Positions 26,750 to 35,970 of a stretch of 64,000 bases of DNA are shown one piece after another (the first letter of the stretch is position 1; every line of letters begins with the position of its first letter). The stretch is from Tsukamurella sp. 1534. Lineage in GTDB: Bacteria > Actinomycetota > Actinomycetes > Mycobacteriales > Mycobacteriaceae. Where the stretch lies: the NCBI RefSeq assembly GCF_000312385.1, contig NZ_HE997627.1, forward strand, positions 655,292-719,291, in the 5' to 3' direction. The notes under the pieces were generated by a model. It made no database searches. It was given only the letters and a program-made list of their open reading frames with translations, and was not told the origin of the DNA. The translations under genes were made by a program, and so were the position numbers.

Positions 26750-28630
26750 CTACCACTCGCCGGCGTCGAGGTACTGGGCGAGGTTGGCCATCCGCCGCTG
26801 CACCGCGGCCACCTCGCGCACGCACTGCTCGAGGAGGCCGCGGTCCAGCGAGGGCATCCGGCGGATGGACAGCACGTCGGTGGGCTCCCGGCCGGCGGCC
26901 ATCTGTTCCACCTGATGATCCATCCTGATCCGCTCCAGGATCGAGAAGCAGTCCCGCAGCACCTCGGCCGAATCATCCGGCAGCACGGGCGAATCGGCTC
27001 CGGCGGCCAACCGGTTTCGGGTCTGCAGCTTGGTGGACCCGCGGCTCAGCGCCGCCCACCGGGCGATGTTCACCACCGGCACCAGGGCGTGCGCCTTGAT
27101 GTCGAAAGTCCCACCGCGCAAGGAGATGACGTCCTTCATGGACCGGATACGCGCCTTCGCCGTGAGCGCCTCCCGCAGCATCAGCACGAACGATCGGGGG
27201 TGCTCGGACAGGTGCTGGTAGACCCCCGCCACCGGCTGCAGTGTCAGGTCGCCCCACACCGGCCGGCCGTCCACGAGCAGCGACGCCATCATCATCGCGT
27301 TGTTCGACAGCGGCGCCTCGATCCACTCGCTCGCCGCGTACAGCCACTCGGATTCTGTGCGGCAGAACCGCGGCAGCGCGGCGACCGCCCCGTTCGTGTC
27401 CGACGGGATGCCGCACTCCTCGAGGCGCGTGTGGACGGCCGCCGCCAGCGCCAGCGCCGCGTCCCTGCGCTCCTCGATCCGCTCCTCCGATGCTCCGGGC
27501 TCGTCCTTGAGGATGATCGCGCTGTCCACGTCCGAGCTGGGCACCACCTCGCGGCGCGAGACGCTGCCGAGCGACAGCCACGTGAAATCGCCCTCGCGCA
27601 GCTCCGGATGCACCGGCAGCTCCAGCTCGATGCACCGGCGCACCATGCCCTCGATGGCCACGGCGGCGACGCCGGACACGTGCCGCACCGGCGCCTGCTG
27701 GCGGGTGAGAACGGGGAAGATCTCCCGGATCGTGCCGCCGATCTCCGGAAGCTCCTGCGGCGTAGCGCGTTCGATGCGCCGCTGCAACGCGAACGTCGAT
27801 GTGGTGGGCACGGTGAGGAAGTCCACGTCCTGCACCACGCCGCGGACGGAGGCGTGCTCGTCGAGGACCGCCATGTAGTGCAGCTTCCGGTCCAGCATCT
27901 CGATGAGCACGTCACTGGAGAGCGCGGACTCGGGGACGGCGGCGAGCGGCGCCGTCATCACCGCGCTCACCGCGTCGGACACGGGGCGCCCCACGGAGAT
28001 CACCCGCGCACGCAGGTCGTGGTCGGTCACGATGCCGAGGGGCTCGCCCGCGTCGTTCTGGACCACGATGTAGCCGGATTTCGCGTCCGTCATGGCCGTC
28101 GCGGCCTCCCGGACGGTCGCGGTGGGCGGGCAGGTGACCGGGGCCCGTCGCACGATCTCCCCGGCCGTCCGCTCCCGGCTCTCCTCCTCCGACGGTGCGG
28201 TGGCCGGCTTGGCGAGCTCGCTGGCCAGGAACGTGACCCCCGCGGGGGTGGAGAACATGTCGCCCACCGCCCACGCGGGGAGCTGCAGCAGGGTGACGTC
28301 GGTCAGGGCCACCGCGCGCGGTCCGCCCTTGGCCCCCACCAGGATCACCACGTACCCGAACACCCCGCCCGGTCCGACGACCTCGTCGACGTCGCCCTGA
28401 TCACCCGCCGCCAGGTTCGGGAAGTTCCACAGGCCCACCCGCCCTGACAGAACGACGAACGCATGATCGGGGGATGCGGACATACCGTCCATGATCACGG
28501 CGTCCTCGGTGAATTCGCACACGGTGGAATCCGCCACCAGACGTGCGCGGACGTCGTCGGGAAGCCCGTCGAAGGGCGCGTGTCCCGAGACGAAGGCGAA
28601 CAGCTCCCCGAGGTCGGAGAAGTCGGTCAT
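26750..28630 (-). CDS. cNMP-binding, CBS and DUF294 nucleotidyltransferase-like protein
   Basis: A 626-residue signalling protein with four parts: an N-terminal cyclic-nucleotide-binding-like beta roll (residues about 5-125), a CBS-domain pair (about 160-280), a DUF294 nucleotidyltransferase-like domain with GSVSRREVVPSSDVDSAI near residue 345, and a C-terminal DUF294-associated helical domain. The GS-R-E-SDxD pattern matches the GlnD-type nucleotidyltransferase core, so the active site looks intact. The domain set suggests a nucleotide-gated regulator, but the target is unknown. It lies next to ald and an amino acid permease, so a role in nitrogen or amino acid sensing is a guess. Confidence 0.82.
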   Translation of the reverse strand: MTDFSDLGELFAFVSGHAPFDGLPDDVRARLVADSTVCEFTEDAVIMDGMSASPDHAFVVLSGRVGLWNFPNLAAGDQGDVDEVVGPGGVFGYVVILVGAKGGPRAVALTDVTLLQLPAWAVGDMFSTPAGVTFLASELAKPATAPSEEESRERTAGEIVRRAPVTCPPTATVREAATAMTDAKSGYIVVQNDAGEPLGIVTDHDLRARVISVGRPVSDAVSAVMTAPLAAVPESALSSDVLIEMLDRKLHYMAVLDEHASVRGVVQDVDFLTVPTTSTFALQRRIERATPQELPEIGGTIREIFPVLTRQQAPVRHVSGVAAVAIEGMVRRCIELELPVHPELREGDFTWLSLGSVSRREVVPSSDVDSAIILKDEPGASEERIEERRDAALALAAAVHTRLEECGIPSDTNGAVAALPRFCRTESEWLYAASEWIEAPLSNNAMMMASLLVDGRPVWGDLTLQPVAGVYQHLSEHPRSFVLMLREALTAKARIRSMKDVISLRGGTFDIKAHALVPVVNIARWAALSRGSTKLQTRNRLAAGADSPVLPDDSAEVLRDCFSILERIRMDHQVEQMAAGREPTDVLSIRRMPSLDRGLLEQCVREVAAVQRRMANLAQYLDAGEW

Positions 28631-28770
28631 GCCCCATGTTTACACGCTCGCAGCGATGGACATACCCAAGTCATCTCGCGGTAATACATCCGCGGAACCG
28701 TTGCGAGGTCTACATTCCCATCCAGCGCTCAACCACAATGCGCCCGTTCCACTAGGAGAGAGACCGTTTC

Positions 28771-30324
28771 ATGACGAAACCCGTCGACAAGTTCGCGGCC
28801 GAGCAGGAGGGCTACAAGCAGACCCTCGGTCGCCGACACGTGCAGATGATCGCCATCGGTGGCGCCATCGGCACCGGCCTGTTCCTCGGATCCGCCACCC
28901 GCCTCAACAGCACCGGACCGGCACTACTGTTCAGCTACGCCTTCGTGGGCGTGATCGCCTTCTTCCTCATGCGCGCCCTGGGCGAGCTGGTCCTGTACCG
29001 CCAGAGCTCGGGCGCCTTCGTCTCGTACGCCCGCGAGTTCTTCGGCGAGTCCGCCGCCTACGCGGCGGGCTGGCTGTACTGGATCTTCTGGGCCCTCACC
29101 GGCGTCGCGGAGCTGTCCGCGGTGGCCAAGTACACCAAGAAGTGGATCGATGCGCCGAACTGGGTCACGGTGAGCGTCGCGCTGGCGATCGTCCTGGTGA
29201 TCAATCTGTTGTCGGCCCGCGCGTTCGGTGAGTTCGAGTTCTGGGCCTCCATCCTCAAGGTCGGGGCGATCGTCCTCTTCCTCGTGGTCGGGCTCGTCCT
29301 GGTCATCGGGCAGGTCACCATCAAGGGGAAGGACGCCGACCCCGCGCTCGAGCTCCCCGCGCAACCGGAACACCAGGCGGGACTCTCGAACCTGTGGAGC
29401 AACCCCGGTGGCTTCTGGCCGCACAGCGAAACGTTCGGCTGGTTCGCCCCCATCGTGGTGATGTCGGGCGTCGTGTTCGCCTACGCCGCCATCGAGATGG
29501 TCGGCATCGCCGCGGGTGAGATGCAGAACCCGCAGCGTGAGGTACCCAAGGCCGTGAACTCGGTCATCCTGCGTATCGCCGTCTTCTACTGCGGTTCGAT
29601 CTTCCTGCTCGTGTGCATCCTGCCCACCAGCCAGTACGGCGTCACCGATAAGTTCGGCAACTACTCGTCCCCGTTCGTGACGGTGTTCGAGCGACTCGGT
29701 ATCGGCTGGATGGCCGACCTCATCAACGCGGTGCTCATCGTGGCGGCCATGAGCTCGCTCAACGCGGGCCTCTACACCACGGGCCGCATGCTGCGCAGCC
29801 TCGCCGCGAGCCGCGAGGCTCCGAAGATGTTCATGAAGATGAGCAAGTCGGGCGTCCCCGCCACGGGCATCCTGGTCACTTCGCTGTTCTACGTCGCCGG
29901 CGCCGTCCTCAACGCCCTGGTCCCCGGTAAGGCGTTCGACATCGCACTGGAGGCCTCCGCGATCGCGGTGGTGGGCGTCTGGTCGCTGATCTTCATCTGC
30001 CACATCCGGTACCGGAAGTTGTCCGACGCCGGGGTCGTTCCCGTGAGTTCGTTCCGCGCCCCGCTCGCCCCGTTCATGAGCTACTTCGGCCTGGTGTTCC
30101 TCGCACTCGTGCTCGTCGGCATGGCGTACTCGGGTTGGAAGAGCTCGGACATGTTCTGGGACAAGACGAACTTCATCGTGATCGTGATCGGCCTCCCCGT
30201 CTTCATCGTCGTGTTCGCCCTCGGGTGGATCGTCGTGAAGCCGAGGGTCGTGGAGCACACCGGCGGCGATCTCGCGCCGAGCTGGTCGCTCAAGGACGCC
30301 CCGAAGAAGATCGACCACAAGTAG
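28771..30324 (+). CDS. amino acid permease (AAT family, AnsP/CycA-like)
   Basis: A 517-residue inner-membrane APC transporter with 12 predicted helices. The N-terminal GRRHVQMIAIGGAIGTGLFLGS motif and the IEMVGIAAGEMQNPQREVPKA motif are hallmarks of the AAT family (AroP, GabP, AnsP, CycA). An extended loop between helices 5 and 6 (KDADPALELPAQPEHQAGL) fits asparagine or D-alanine/glycine permeases of actinobacteria better than AroP. The ATG follows an AGGAGAGAG ribosome site. A strong terminator hairpin lies ten bases after the stop. Substrate assignment is uncertain. Confidence 0.85.
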   Translation: MTKPVDKFAAEQEGYKQTLGRRHVQMIAIGGAIGTGLFLGSATRLNSTGPALLFSYAFVGVIAFFLMRALGELVLYRQSSGAFVSYAREFFGESAAYAAGWLYWIFWALTGVAELSAVAKYTKKWIDAPNWVTVSVALAIVLVINLLSARAFGEFEFWASILKVGAIVLFLVVGLVLVIGQVTIKGKDADPALELPAQPEHQAGLSNLWSNPGGFWPHSETFGWFAPIVVMSGVVFAYAAIEMVGIAAGEMQNPQREVPKAVNSVILRIAVFYCGSIFLLVCILPTSQYGVTDKFGNYSSPFVTVFERLGIGWMADLINAVLIVAAMSSLNAGLYTTGRMLRSLAASREAPKMFMKMSKSGVPATGILVTSLFYVAGAVLNALVPGKAFDIALEASAIAVVGVWSLIFICHIRYRKLSDAGVVPVSSFRAPLAPFMSYFGLVFLALVLVGMAYSGWKSSDMFWDKTNFIVIVIGLPVFIVVFALGWIVVKPRVVEHTGGDLAPSWSLKDAPKKIDHK

Positions 30325-30333
30325 GTCTCCGGA

Positions 30334-30374
30334 CGGAATCGGCGGCGGGCGCCCGGCACCCGCCGCCGATTCCG
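30334..30374 (+). terminator. 16-bp perfect hairpin after the permease gene
   Basis: Arms 30334-30349 and 30359-30374 are perfectly complementary over 16 bp with a nine-base loop. There is no T-tract, as is common for actinobacterial terminators. Confidence 0.75.
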
Positions 30375-30405
30375 TGCGATTCACCCGCGGTTCACGAACA
30401 CCCTC

Positions 30406-30411
30406 TAGGGT
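30406..30411 (+). promoter_or_regulatory. -10 element TAGGGT, leaderless GDPD gene
   Basis: TAGGGT ends six bases before the ATG at 30418. Confidence 0.5.
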
Positions 30412-30417
30412 GCCGCC

Positions 30418-31422
30418 ATGACGCACAGCCCCCGCATCCTCCGCCGCCTGTCCGCCCTGGCGGCCGCCGCGACCGTCGTGCTCGGTGGGGCCGCCCTGGC
30501 GGCCCCGGTCCAGGCGGCACCGTCGGCCTCCTTCGACCTGCAGTCGCACCGCGGCGGCCGGGGCGAGCACACCGAGGAGTCGCTCTACGGCTTCGCCCGC
30601 TCCATCGAGCTGGGCGTCACCACGCTCGAGCTCGACATCGTGCTCACCAAGGACGGCGTGCCGTTGGTGTGGCACGATCCGCAGATCCAGGCCGACAAGT
30701 GCACCGACGGCGCGCCGGCCACCCCCGGCGACCGGCAGTTCCCCTACGTGGGCAAGAACGTCCACGACCTCACCTACGCCCAGGTGCGCACCCTCACCTG
30801 CGCGAAGAAGCTGGCGAAGTTCCCCGACGCGAAGGTGGTGGAGGGCAACAGGATCGCCACCTTGCCGCAGCTGTTCGACCTCGTCGCCGGCTACAAGGGC
30901 AACGACCTCAGGTTCAACATCGAGACCAAGATCGAGGCCGAGGAGCGCACGAAGTCCGCCGAGCCCGCCGAGTTCGTCGCGAAGATCCTGGGCGCGGCCC
31001 GCGCCGCCCGGGTGCTCGATCGGATCACGATCCAGAGCTTCGACTGGCGCTCGCTGCCCCTCGTCCGGGCGCAGGCGCCGTCGGTGCCGCTCGTGGCCCT
31101 CTACGACGCGACGACGTGGAAGCCGAAGTCCGCGTGGCTCGGTCCGGTCACGTACGAGCGGTTCGACGGCGACGTGGTGCGCGCCGTGAAGGCCGCCGGC
31201 TTCGACGTCCTCTCCCCCGATCACGAGCTCTCGGACGCGAAGACCGTCGCCGCGGCTCACGCCGCCGGGCTGAAGGTGATCCCCTGGACCGTCAACGACG
31301 CACCGGACATGCGCGCGCAGCTGGCGCTCGGCGTGGACGGCGTCATCACCGACTACCCCACCCGCCTGCGCCAGGTGCTGGCGGCGGAGGGCAAGCCGCT
31401 CCCGAAGGCCTTCCGCAAGTAG
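30418..31422 (+). CDS. secreted glycerophosphodiester phosphodiesterase
   Basis: A 334-residue exported GDPD. The signal peptide (RRLSALAAAATVVLGGAAL) ends near VQAAPSAS. The mature enzyme has SHRGGRGEHTEESLYGF with the catalytic His-Arg, ELDIVLTKDGVPLVWHD with the Glu/Asp metal ligands and second histidine, FNIETKIEAE, and the closing VIPWTVNDAPDMRAQLALGVDGVITDYP. It releases glycerol-3-phosphate from glycerophosphodiesters outside the cell. The transcript is predicted leaderless, and a strong hairpin follows the stop. Confidence 0.9.
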   Translation: MTHSPRILRRLSALAAAATVVLGGAALAAPVQAAPSASFDLQSHRGGRGEHTEESLYGFARSIELGVTTLELDIVLTKDGVPLVWHDPQIQADKCTDGAPATPGDRQFPYVGKNVHDLTYAQVRTLTCAKKLAKFPDAKVVEGNRIATLPQLFDLVAGYKGNDLRFNIETKIEAEERTKSAEPAEFVAKILGAARAARVLDRITIQSFDWRSLPLVRAQAPSVPLVALYDATTWKPKSAWLGPVTYERFDGDVVRAVKAAGFDVLSPDHELSDAKTVAAAHAAGLKVIPWTVNDAPDMRAQLALGVDGVITDYPTRLRQVLAAEGKPLPKAFRK

Positions 31423-31435
31423 GTGGGCGCACGGG

Positions 31436-31470
31436 AAGGGCGGCCGCCGGGTGATCCGGCGGCCGCCCTT
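31436..31470. terminator. 15-bp perfect hairpin between convergent genes
   Basis: Arms 31436-31450 and 31456-31470 pair perfectly around a GTGAT loop, followed by a short T run. It lies between the GDPD stop and the stop of the convergent secreted-protein gene, so it can serve both. Confidence 0.75.
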
Positions 31471-31479
31471 CGTTTCCGG

Positions 31480-31941
31480 CTACCCGGCGTAGGTGGCGAC
31501 GGCCGTCCCCACGATGCCCGTGATCTGCACGGTGACCGTGCCCTTGCCCGGGCGCACCTGGAAGGTGCCGTCGTACTCCGACCGCGCGCTGCCGGCGGCA
31601 CCGGTGGAGGCGTTCTGCCAGAACAGCAGTCGATCGGACAGGTCGATGCCCTTGATCGACTCGCACCGCTCCTTCGGCAGGGGCGACGGCGGGATGCCGA
31701 TCACGCCGAGCTCGTGGCGGGCGATCACGCAGTTGGTGCGCACCAGCAGGTTGCCCGCGTCGTCGTAGTCGCCCTGCCAGGTGACCGTCGCGTTCGGTAC
31801 GTCGGTGCGGATCGAGGTACCGCCGGTGACGGTGCCTCGGAAGGTGACGGTTCCGGCGGCGTTGGCGGCCGCGGGCACGATCGTGACGACGGTGCCGGCG
31901 ACGGCCAGGGAGGCGACCGCGAGGCGTGCGAATGAAGTCAT
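31480..31941 (-). CDS. small secreted protein of unknown function
   Basis: 153 residues with a clear signal peptide (SFARLAVASLAVAGTVVTIV, cut near ANAAG). The mature part is beta-rich and Thr/Val-rich (GTVTFRGTVTGGTSIR, ATVTWQGDYDDAGNLLV), with two cysteines (TNCVIAR and ERCESIK) that could form a disulfide. I do not recognise the family. An AGAGGA site lies upstream of the ATG. Upstream DNA is AT-rich, with the inverted repeat ATTGC-N7-GCAAT at 31978-31994 and a possible -10 TACATT on the minus strand at 31984-31989. Confidence 0.7.
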   Translation of the reverse strand: MTSFARLAVASLAVAGTVVTIVPAAANAAGTVTFRGTVTGGTSIRTDVPNATVTWQGDYDDAGNLLVRTNCVIARHELGVIGIPPSPLPKERCESIKGIDLSDRLLFWQNASTGAAGSARSEYDGTFQVRPGKGTVTVQITGIVGTAVATYAG

Positions 31942-31977
31942 GGAAATCCTCTGTTCTCAGGACTGTGTCGTTTTGAC

Positions 31978-31994
31978 ATTGCAAATGTAGCAAT
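31978..31994 (-). promoter_or_regulatory. inverted repeat and candidate promoter of the 31941 gene
   Basis: ATTGC and GCAAT arms flank seven bases that include TACATT (minus strand, 31984-31989). This could be a -10 element under operator control. Confidence 0.3.
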
Positions 31995-32053
31995 CCGATG
32001 ACGGTCTTCCCACTCGGACGTCCCGATAACCTCCCGGACGGTGCGGAGCGCCG

Positions 32054-33295
32054 CTAACCGAGCCAGGAACGCAGCGGCGCCGGAATCCCCCGCTTACCGC
32101 GGTGCGGCCCCAGCACGGCACCGCCGAACGGCTGCGACAGCAGGTCGCGAGCCACGCGATTCACGTCCCCCGCGGAGACCCTGTCGATCGCCGCCAGCGT
32201 CCGGGCCACCGTCCGCTGGTTCTGGTAGTTGACCTCGCTGCGGCCGATCCGGTGCATCCGCGACTGCGCGTCCTCGAGGCCGAGGACGAGGCCGCCGCGC
32301 AGCGAGCCCTTCGCGCGGGACAGCTCCTCCTCCGTCAGGCCCTCGTCGCGGACGCCGTCGAGCACCGCGCGGGCCACGGTCGCCACCTCGCCGAGCCGCT
32401 CCGGCGAGCATCCCGCGTACACCGAGAACATGCCCGCGTCCGCGTAGGTGTCCACCGCCGAGTACACGGTGTACGCAAGGCCGCGCTGTTCCCGGATCTC
32501 CTGGAACAAGCGAGAACTCAGGCCGCCGCCGATAGCGGTGTTGAGCACCGACAGTGCCCACCTGTCCGGGTGGAACCGGCCGTAGGCGCGCGTCCCCGCC
32601 ACGAGGTGCGACTGCTCCCCGTCGCGATGGACGACGGCGAGGGACGGCGCGCCCGGCCGGCGCCGGATGCCCGTACGCACCGGGGCCGAGGCGACGGCAC
32701 CGTCGAGCCGGCCCGCGAAGGCCTTGCGCGCCAACCGCACCACTCGGGCGTGGTCGACGTTGCCCGCCACCGCGAGCACCATGCGGTCCGGGGTGTACCG
32801 GCGGCGGTGGAATCCGCGCAGCTTCGCCGCGGTGAGCCCGGCCACCGAATCCTCGGTGCCGATGACGGGGCGGGCCAGGGGGTGATCGCCGAACACCGCG
32901 GCGGCCGCGGCCTCGGTGACCAGGTCCTCGGGATCGTCGTCCCGCATGGCGAGCTCCTCGAGCACCACCTCGCGTTCGACCTCCACATCGGAGGCGCCGC
33001 ACTTCCCGCCGAGCACCACGTCAGTCACCACGTCGACGGCCAGTTCGAGGTCGCTGTCGAGGACATGGGCGTAGTAGCAGGTGTGCTCCTTGGTGGTGAA
33101 GGCGTTGATCTCCCCTCCCACCGCGTCCATCTCGGCGGCGAGCGACGCCGCCGTCCGCGTGGGCGTCGCCTTGAACAGCAGGTGCTCGAGGAAGTGCGCG
33201 GCGCCCGCGGAGGCGGGGTGCTCGTCCCGCGAGCCCACCGCGACCCACAACCCGACGGCCGCGGAGCGCGAACCGGGTACCGCCTCGGTGACCAC
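32054..33295 (-). CDS. pepR: M16 zinc peptidase PepR
   Basis: At least 413 residues of a pitrilysin-family metalloprotease. The inverted zinc motif HFLEHLLF is present, followed by EHTCYYAHVL with the third-ligand region downstream (EVEREVVLEELAMRDDDPED). The gene follows pnp, as in mycobacteria. The GTG at 33295 is the first usable start codon, yet the frame continues upstream with residues that match the conserved family N-terminus (RRSVLPGGLR, just before VVTEAVPG). That stretch reaches back to the pnp stop with no ATG, GTG or TTG. The true start may be non-canonical. Confidence 0.88.
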   Translation of the reverse strand: MVTEAVPGSRSAAVGLWVAVGSRDEHPASAGAAHFLEHLLFKATPTRTAASLAAEMDAVGGEINAFTTKEHTCYYAHVLDSDLELAVDVVTDVVLGGKCGASDVEVEREVVLEELAMRDDDPEDLVTEAAAAAVFGDHPLARPVIGTEDSVAGLTAAKLRGFHRRRYTPDRMVLAVAGNVDHARVVRLARKAFAGRLDGAVASAPVRTGIRRRPGAPSLAVVHRDGEQSHLVAGTRAYGRFHPDRWALSVLNTAIGGGLSSRLFQEIREQRGLAYTVYSAVDTYADAGMFSVYAGCSPERLGEVATVARAVLDGVRDEGLTEEELSRAKGSLRGGLVLGLEDAQSRMHRIGRSEVNYQNQRTVARTLAAIDRVSAGDVNRVARDLLSQPFGGAVLGPHRGKRGIPAPLRSWLG

Positions 33296-33326
33296 GCGCA
33301 GACCGCCGGGGAGAACGCTACGACGA

Positions 33327-33355
33327 ACGGGGGCATCCGAAGCGGATGCCCCCGT
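33327..33355 (-). terminator. 13-bp hairpin between pnp and pepR
   Basis: Arms 33327-33339 and 33343-33355 pair perfectly around an AAG loop. It lies 34 bases past the pnp stop and within the sequence that would encode the upstream part of PepR. It could be a terminator, an attenuator or a pnp 3'-end stabiliser. Confidence 0.6.
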
Positions 33356-33388
33356 CCGTGCAGCCCTGGCTTTCAGGCCGCTCAGTTG

Positions 33389-35644
33389 TTACTCCTCGCT
33401 CGCGGCCGCGACGGCCTCCGCGGGAGCGGCGGCCTCGGCGTCCTCGACGACCGGGATCAGGCTGATCTTGCCGCGCTCGTCGATGTCGGCGATCTCCACC
33501 TGCAGCTTGCTGCCGACGTTGACCACGTCCTCGACCTTGTTCACGCGCTTACCGCTGCCCAGCTTGCTGATGTGCACCAGGCCGTCCCGGCCCGGCACCA
33601 GCGAGACGAACGCACCGAACGCCGTGGTCTTGACCACGGTGCCCAGGAAGCGCTCGCCCACCTTCGGCAGCTGCGGGTTCGCGATGGCGTTGATCCGGTC
33701 GATCGCGGCCTGGGCCGACGGGCCGTCGGCGGCACCGACGAAGACGGTGCCGTCGTCCTCGATGGAGATGTTGGCGCCGGTCTCCTCGGTGATCGAGTTG
33801 ATCGTCTTGCCCTTCGGGCCGATGACCTCGCCGATCTTGTCCATCGGGACCTTGATCGTGGTGATCCGCGGCGCGTACGGGCTCATCTCGTCCGGAGCGT
33901 CGATCGCCTCGGCCATGACCTCGAGGATCGTGGTGCGGGCGTCCTTCGCCTGGCCCAGCGCGCCGGCCAGCACCTGCGACGGGATGCCGTCGAGCTTGGT
34001 GTCCAGCTGCAGGGCAGTGACGAACTCGCTGGTGCCGGCGACCTTGAAGTCCATGTCGCCGAACGCGTCCTCAGCGCCGAGGATGTCGGTCAGGGCCACG
34101 TAGCGGGCCTGACCGTCGACCTCGTCGGAGACGAGGCCCATGGCGATGCCCGCGACGGGGGCCTTGAGCGGCACGCCGGCGTTGAGCAGCGACATCGTCG
34201 ACGCGCAGACGGAGCCCATCGACGTGGAGCCGTTGGAGCTCAGCGCCTCCGACACCTGGCGGATGGCGTAGGGGAACTCCTCCACCGAGGGCAGCACCGG
34301 CACGAGGGCGCGCTCGGCGAGCGCGCCGTGGCCGATCTCGCGACGCTTGGGCGAGCCGACGCGGCCGGTCTCACCGGTCGAGTACGGCGGGAAGTTGTAG
34401 TGGTGCATGTACCGCTTGCTGGTCTCGGGTCCCAGCGAGTCGATCTGCTGCGCCATCTTGACCATGTCCAGCGTGGTGACACCCAGGATCTGGGTCTCGC
34501 CGCGCTCGAACAGGGCGCTGCCGTGGGCGCGCGGGATCACGGCGATCTCGGCGCTCAGCGAGCGGATGTCGGTGATGCCACGGCCGTCGATGCGGAAGTG
34601 GTCGGTGAGGATGCGCTTGCGCACCAGCTTCTTGGTCAGCGAGCGGAACGCGGCGCCGATCTCGCCCTCGCGGCCCTCGAACTTCGGGCCCAGCTCCTCG
34701 AGCACCTCCACCTTGAGGGCGTCGGTGGCGTTGTCGCGCTCCTGCTTCCCGGCGATGGACAGGGCGGCGTCCAGCTTGGCCGAGGCGGCGGCCTCGACGG
34801 CCGCGAACACGTCGTCCTGGTAGGCCGGGAACAGCGGGAACTCGCCGGTGGGCTTGGCGGCGCCCGCGGCCAGCTCCTTCTGCGCCTCGCACAGCGCGGC
34901 GATGAACGGCTTGGCGGCCTCGAGGCCCTCGGCCACGACGGCCTCGGTCGGCGCGGTGGCGCCGCCCGCGACGAGCTCGATGACGTTCTCGGTGGCCTCG
35001 GCCTCGACCATCATGATCGCGACGTCGGCGTCCTTGCCCGAGCCCGCGACGATGCGGCCGGCGACCACCATGTCGAACACGGCGCGCTCGAGCTGCTCGA
35101 CGGTCGGGAAGGCGACCCACTGGCCGTCGATGAGGGCGACGCGGACGCCGCCGACGGGACCCGAGAAGGGCAGGCCCGCGAGCTGGGTGGACGCGGAGGC
35201 GGCGTTGATGGCCACCACGTCGTACAGGTCGTTCGGGTCGAGCGACATGACGGTCACGACGACCTGGATCTCGTTGCGCAGGCCGTCGACGAAGGACGGG
35301 CGCAGCGGCCGGTCGATCAGGCGGCAGGTGAGGATCGCGTCGGTCGAGGGACGGCCCTCGCGACGGAAGAACGAGCCGGGAATGCGGCCCGCGGCGTACA
35401 TGCGCTCCTCGACGTCCACCGTGAGGGGGAAGAAGTCGAAGTGCTCCTTGGGGTGCTTGCTGTGCGAGGTGGCCGACAGCAGCATCGTCTCGTCGTCGAG
35501 GTACGCGGCCACCGAACCGGCGGCCTGCTGCGCGAATCGGCCGGTCTCGAACCGGATGGTCCGCTTGCCGAACGAGCCGTTGTCGATGACGGCGACGGCT
35601 TCGGTGATGTCGTCGTCGAGTTCGACCTGGTTGTTTTCAGACAT
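33389..35644 (-). CDS. pnp: polyribonucleotide nucleotidyltransferase / guanosine pentaphosphate synthetase
   Basis: A 751-residue PNPase (GpsI) with two RNase PH domains, a KH domain ([20 protein letters not shown]) and a C-terminal S1 domain ([21 protein letters not shown]). The catalytic second PH domain shows [20 protein letters not shown] and the DLPAGE-like region GLVSDEVDG. It degrades RNA 3' to 5' using phosphate. The tail is Ala/Glu-rich. It sits between rpsO and pepR in the conserved order, but here rpsO is 10 kb away, separated by lysX and the accessory island. A short inverted repeat covers the ribosome site. Confidence 0.96.
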   Translation of the reverse strand: MSENNQVELDDDITEAVAVIDNGSFGKRTIRFETGRFAQQAAGSVAAYLDDETMLLSATSHSKHPKEHFDFFPLTVDVEERMYAAGRIPGSFFRREGRPSTDAILTCRLIDRPLRPSFVDGLRNEIQVVVTVMSLDPNDLYDVVAINAASASTQLAGLPFSGPVGGVRVALIDGQWVAFPTVEQLERAVFDMVVAGRIVAGSGKDADVAIMMVEAEATENVIELVAGGATAPTEAVVAEGLEAAKPFIAALCEAQKELAAGAAKPTGEFPLFPAYQDDVFAAVEAAASAKLDAALSIAGKQERDNATDALKVEVLEELGPKFEGREGEIGAAFRSLTKKLVRKRILTDHFRIDGRGITDIRSLSAEIAVIPRAHGSALFERGETQILGVTTLDMVKMAQQIDSLGPETSKRYMHHYNFPPYSTGETGRVGSPKRREIGHGALAERALVPVLPSVEEFPYAIRQVSEALSSNGSTSMGSVCASTMSLLNAGVPLKAPVAGIAMGLVSDEVDGQARYVALTDILGAEDAFGDMDFKVAGTSEFVTALQLDTKLDGIPSQVLAGALGQAKDARTTILEVMAEAIDAPDEMSPYAPRITTIKVPMDKIGEVIGPKGKTINSITEETGANISIEDDGTVFVGAADGPSAQAAIDRINAIANPQLPKVGERFLGTVVKTTAFGAFVSLVPGRDGLVHISKLGSGKRVNKVEDVVNVGSKLQVEIADIDERGKISLIPVVEDAEAAAPAEAVAAASEE

Positions 35645-35650
35645 GAAGTG

Positions 35651-35668
35651 TGAAGAAACCTTTCTTCA
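35651..35668 (-). promoter_or_regulatory. perfect inverted repeat in the pnp leader
   Basis: TGAAGAAA and TTTCTTCA arms (8 bp each) flank two bases, starting seven bases upstream of the pnp ATG. In RNA a six-base-pair stem would present AAGG, the only ribosome-binding candidate, in its loop. Confidence 0.45.
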
Positions 35669-35970
35669 TCCGCGGTCCCGTCCTCTACCCGGCGGCGCGC
35701 ACGCTGCGCGCGGCCCTCGTCGTTCGACGCGGCGGCGGGGCACCTGGGCGCGGTCATCGATCGAAGCCGCCGGACTCGCGCTGCATCGCAGCGATTCCGG
35801 CGGCCACTACCGAAGACCACCCCGCAGGGAGTGACACCTCGAAGGCGCACCGCACTGTCGGCCACCGGATCTACCGGCGCCGACGTCGGACGGACCACTG
35901 GCAAGGCTATCATCGGGAGTCTTTTCCATGTGAGCCGCACACGCCGTGCGCACACAGTGAGAGGGAGCGG
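35669..35970. other. intergenic region between divergent pnp and lysX
   Basis: About 300 bases without a convincing gene. A possible lysX -10, TATCAT, lies at 35908-35913, and the lysX ribosome site GAGGGAG is at 35961-35967. I see no RNA gene. Confidence 0.5.

Noticed and set aside
33376-33391. Translational read-through from pnp into pepR as an established fusion
   Set aside because: The shared frame has a one-in-three chance of occurring, and no read-through context is evident. Kept only as one option in a finding.
32102-35653. A plus-strand frame of nearly 1200 codons opposite pepR and pnp
   Set aside because: It spans two well-defined genes antisense, with low-information composition.
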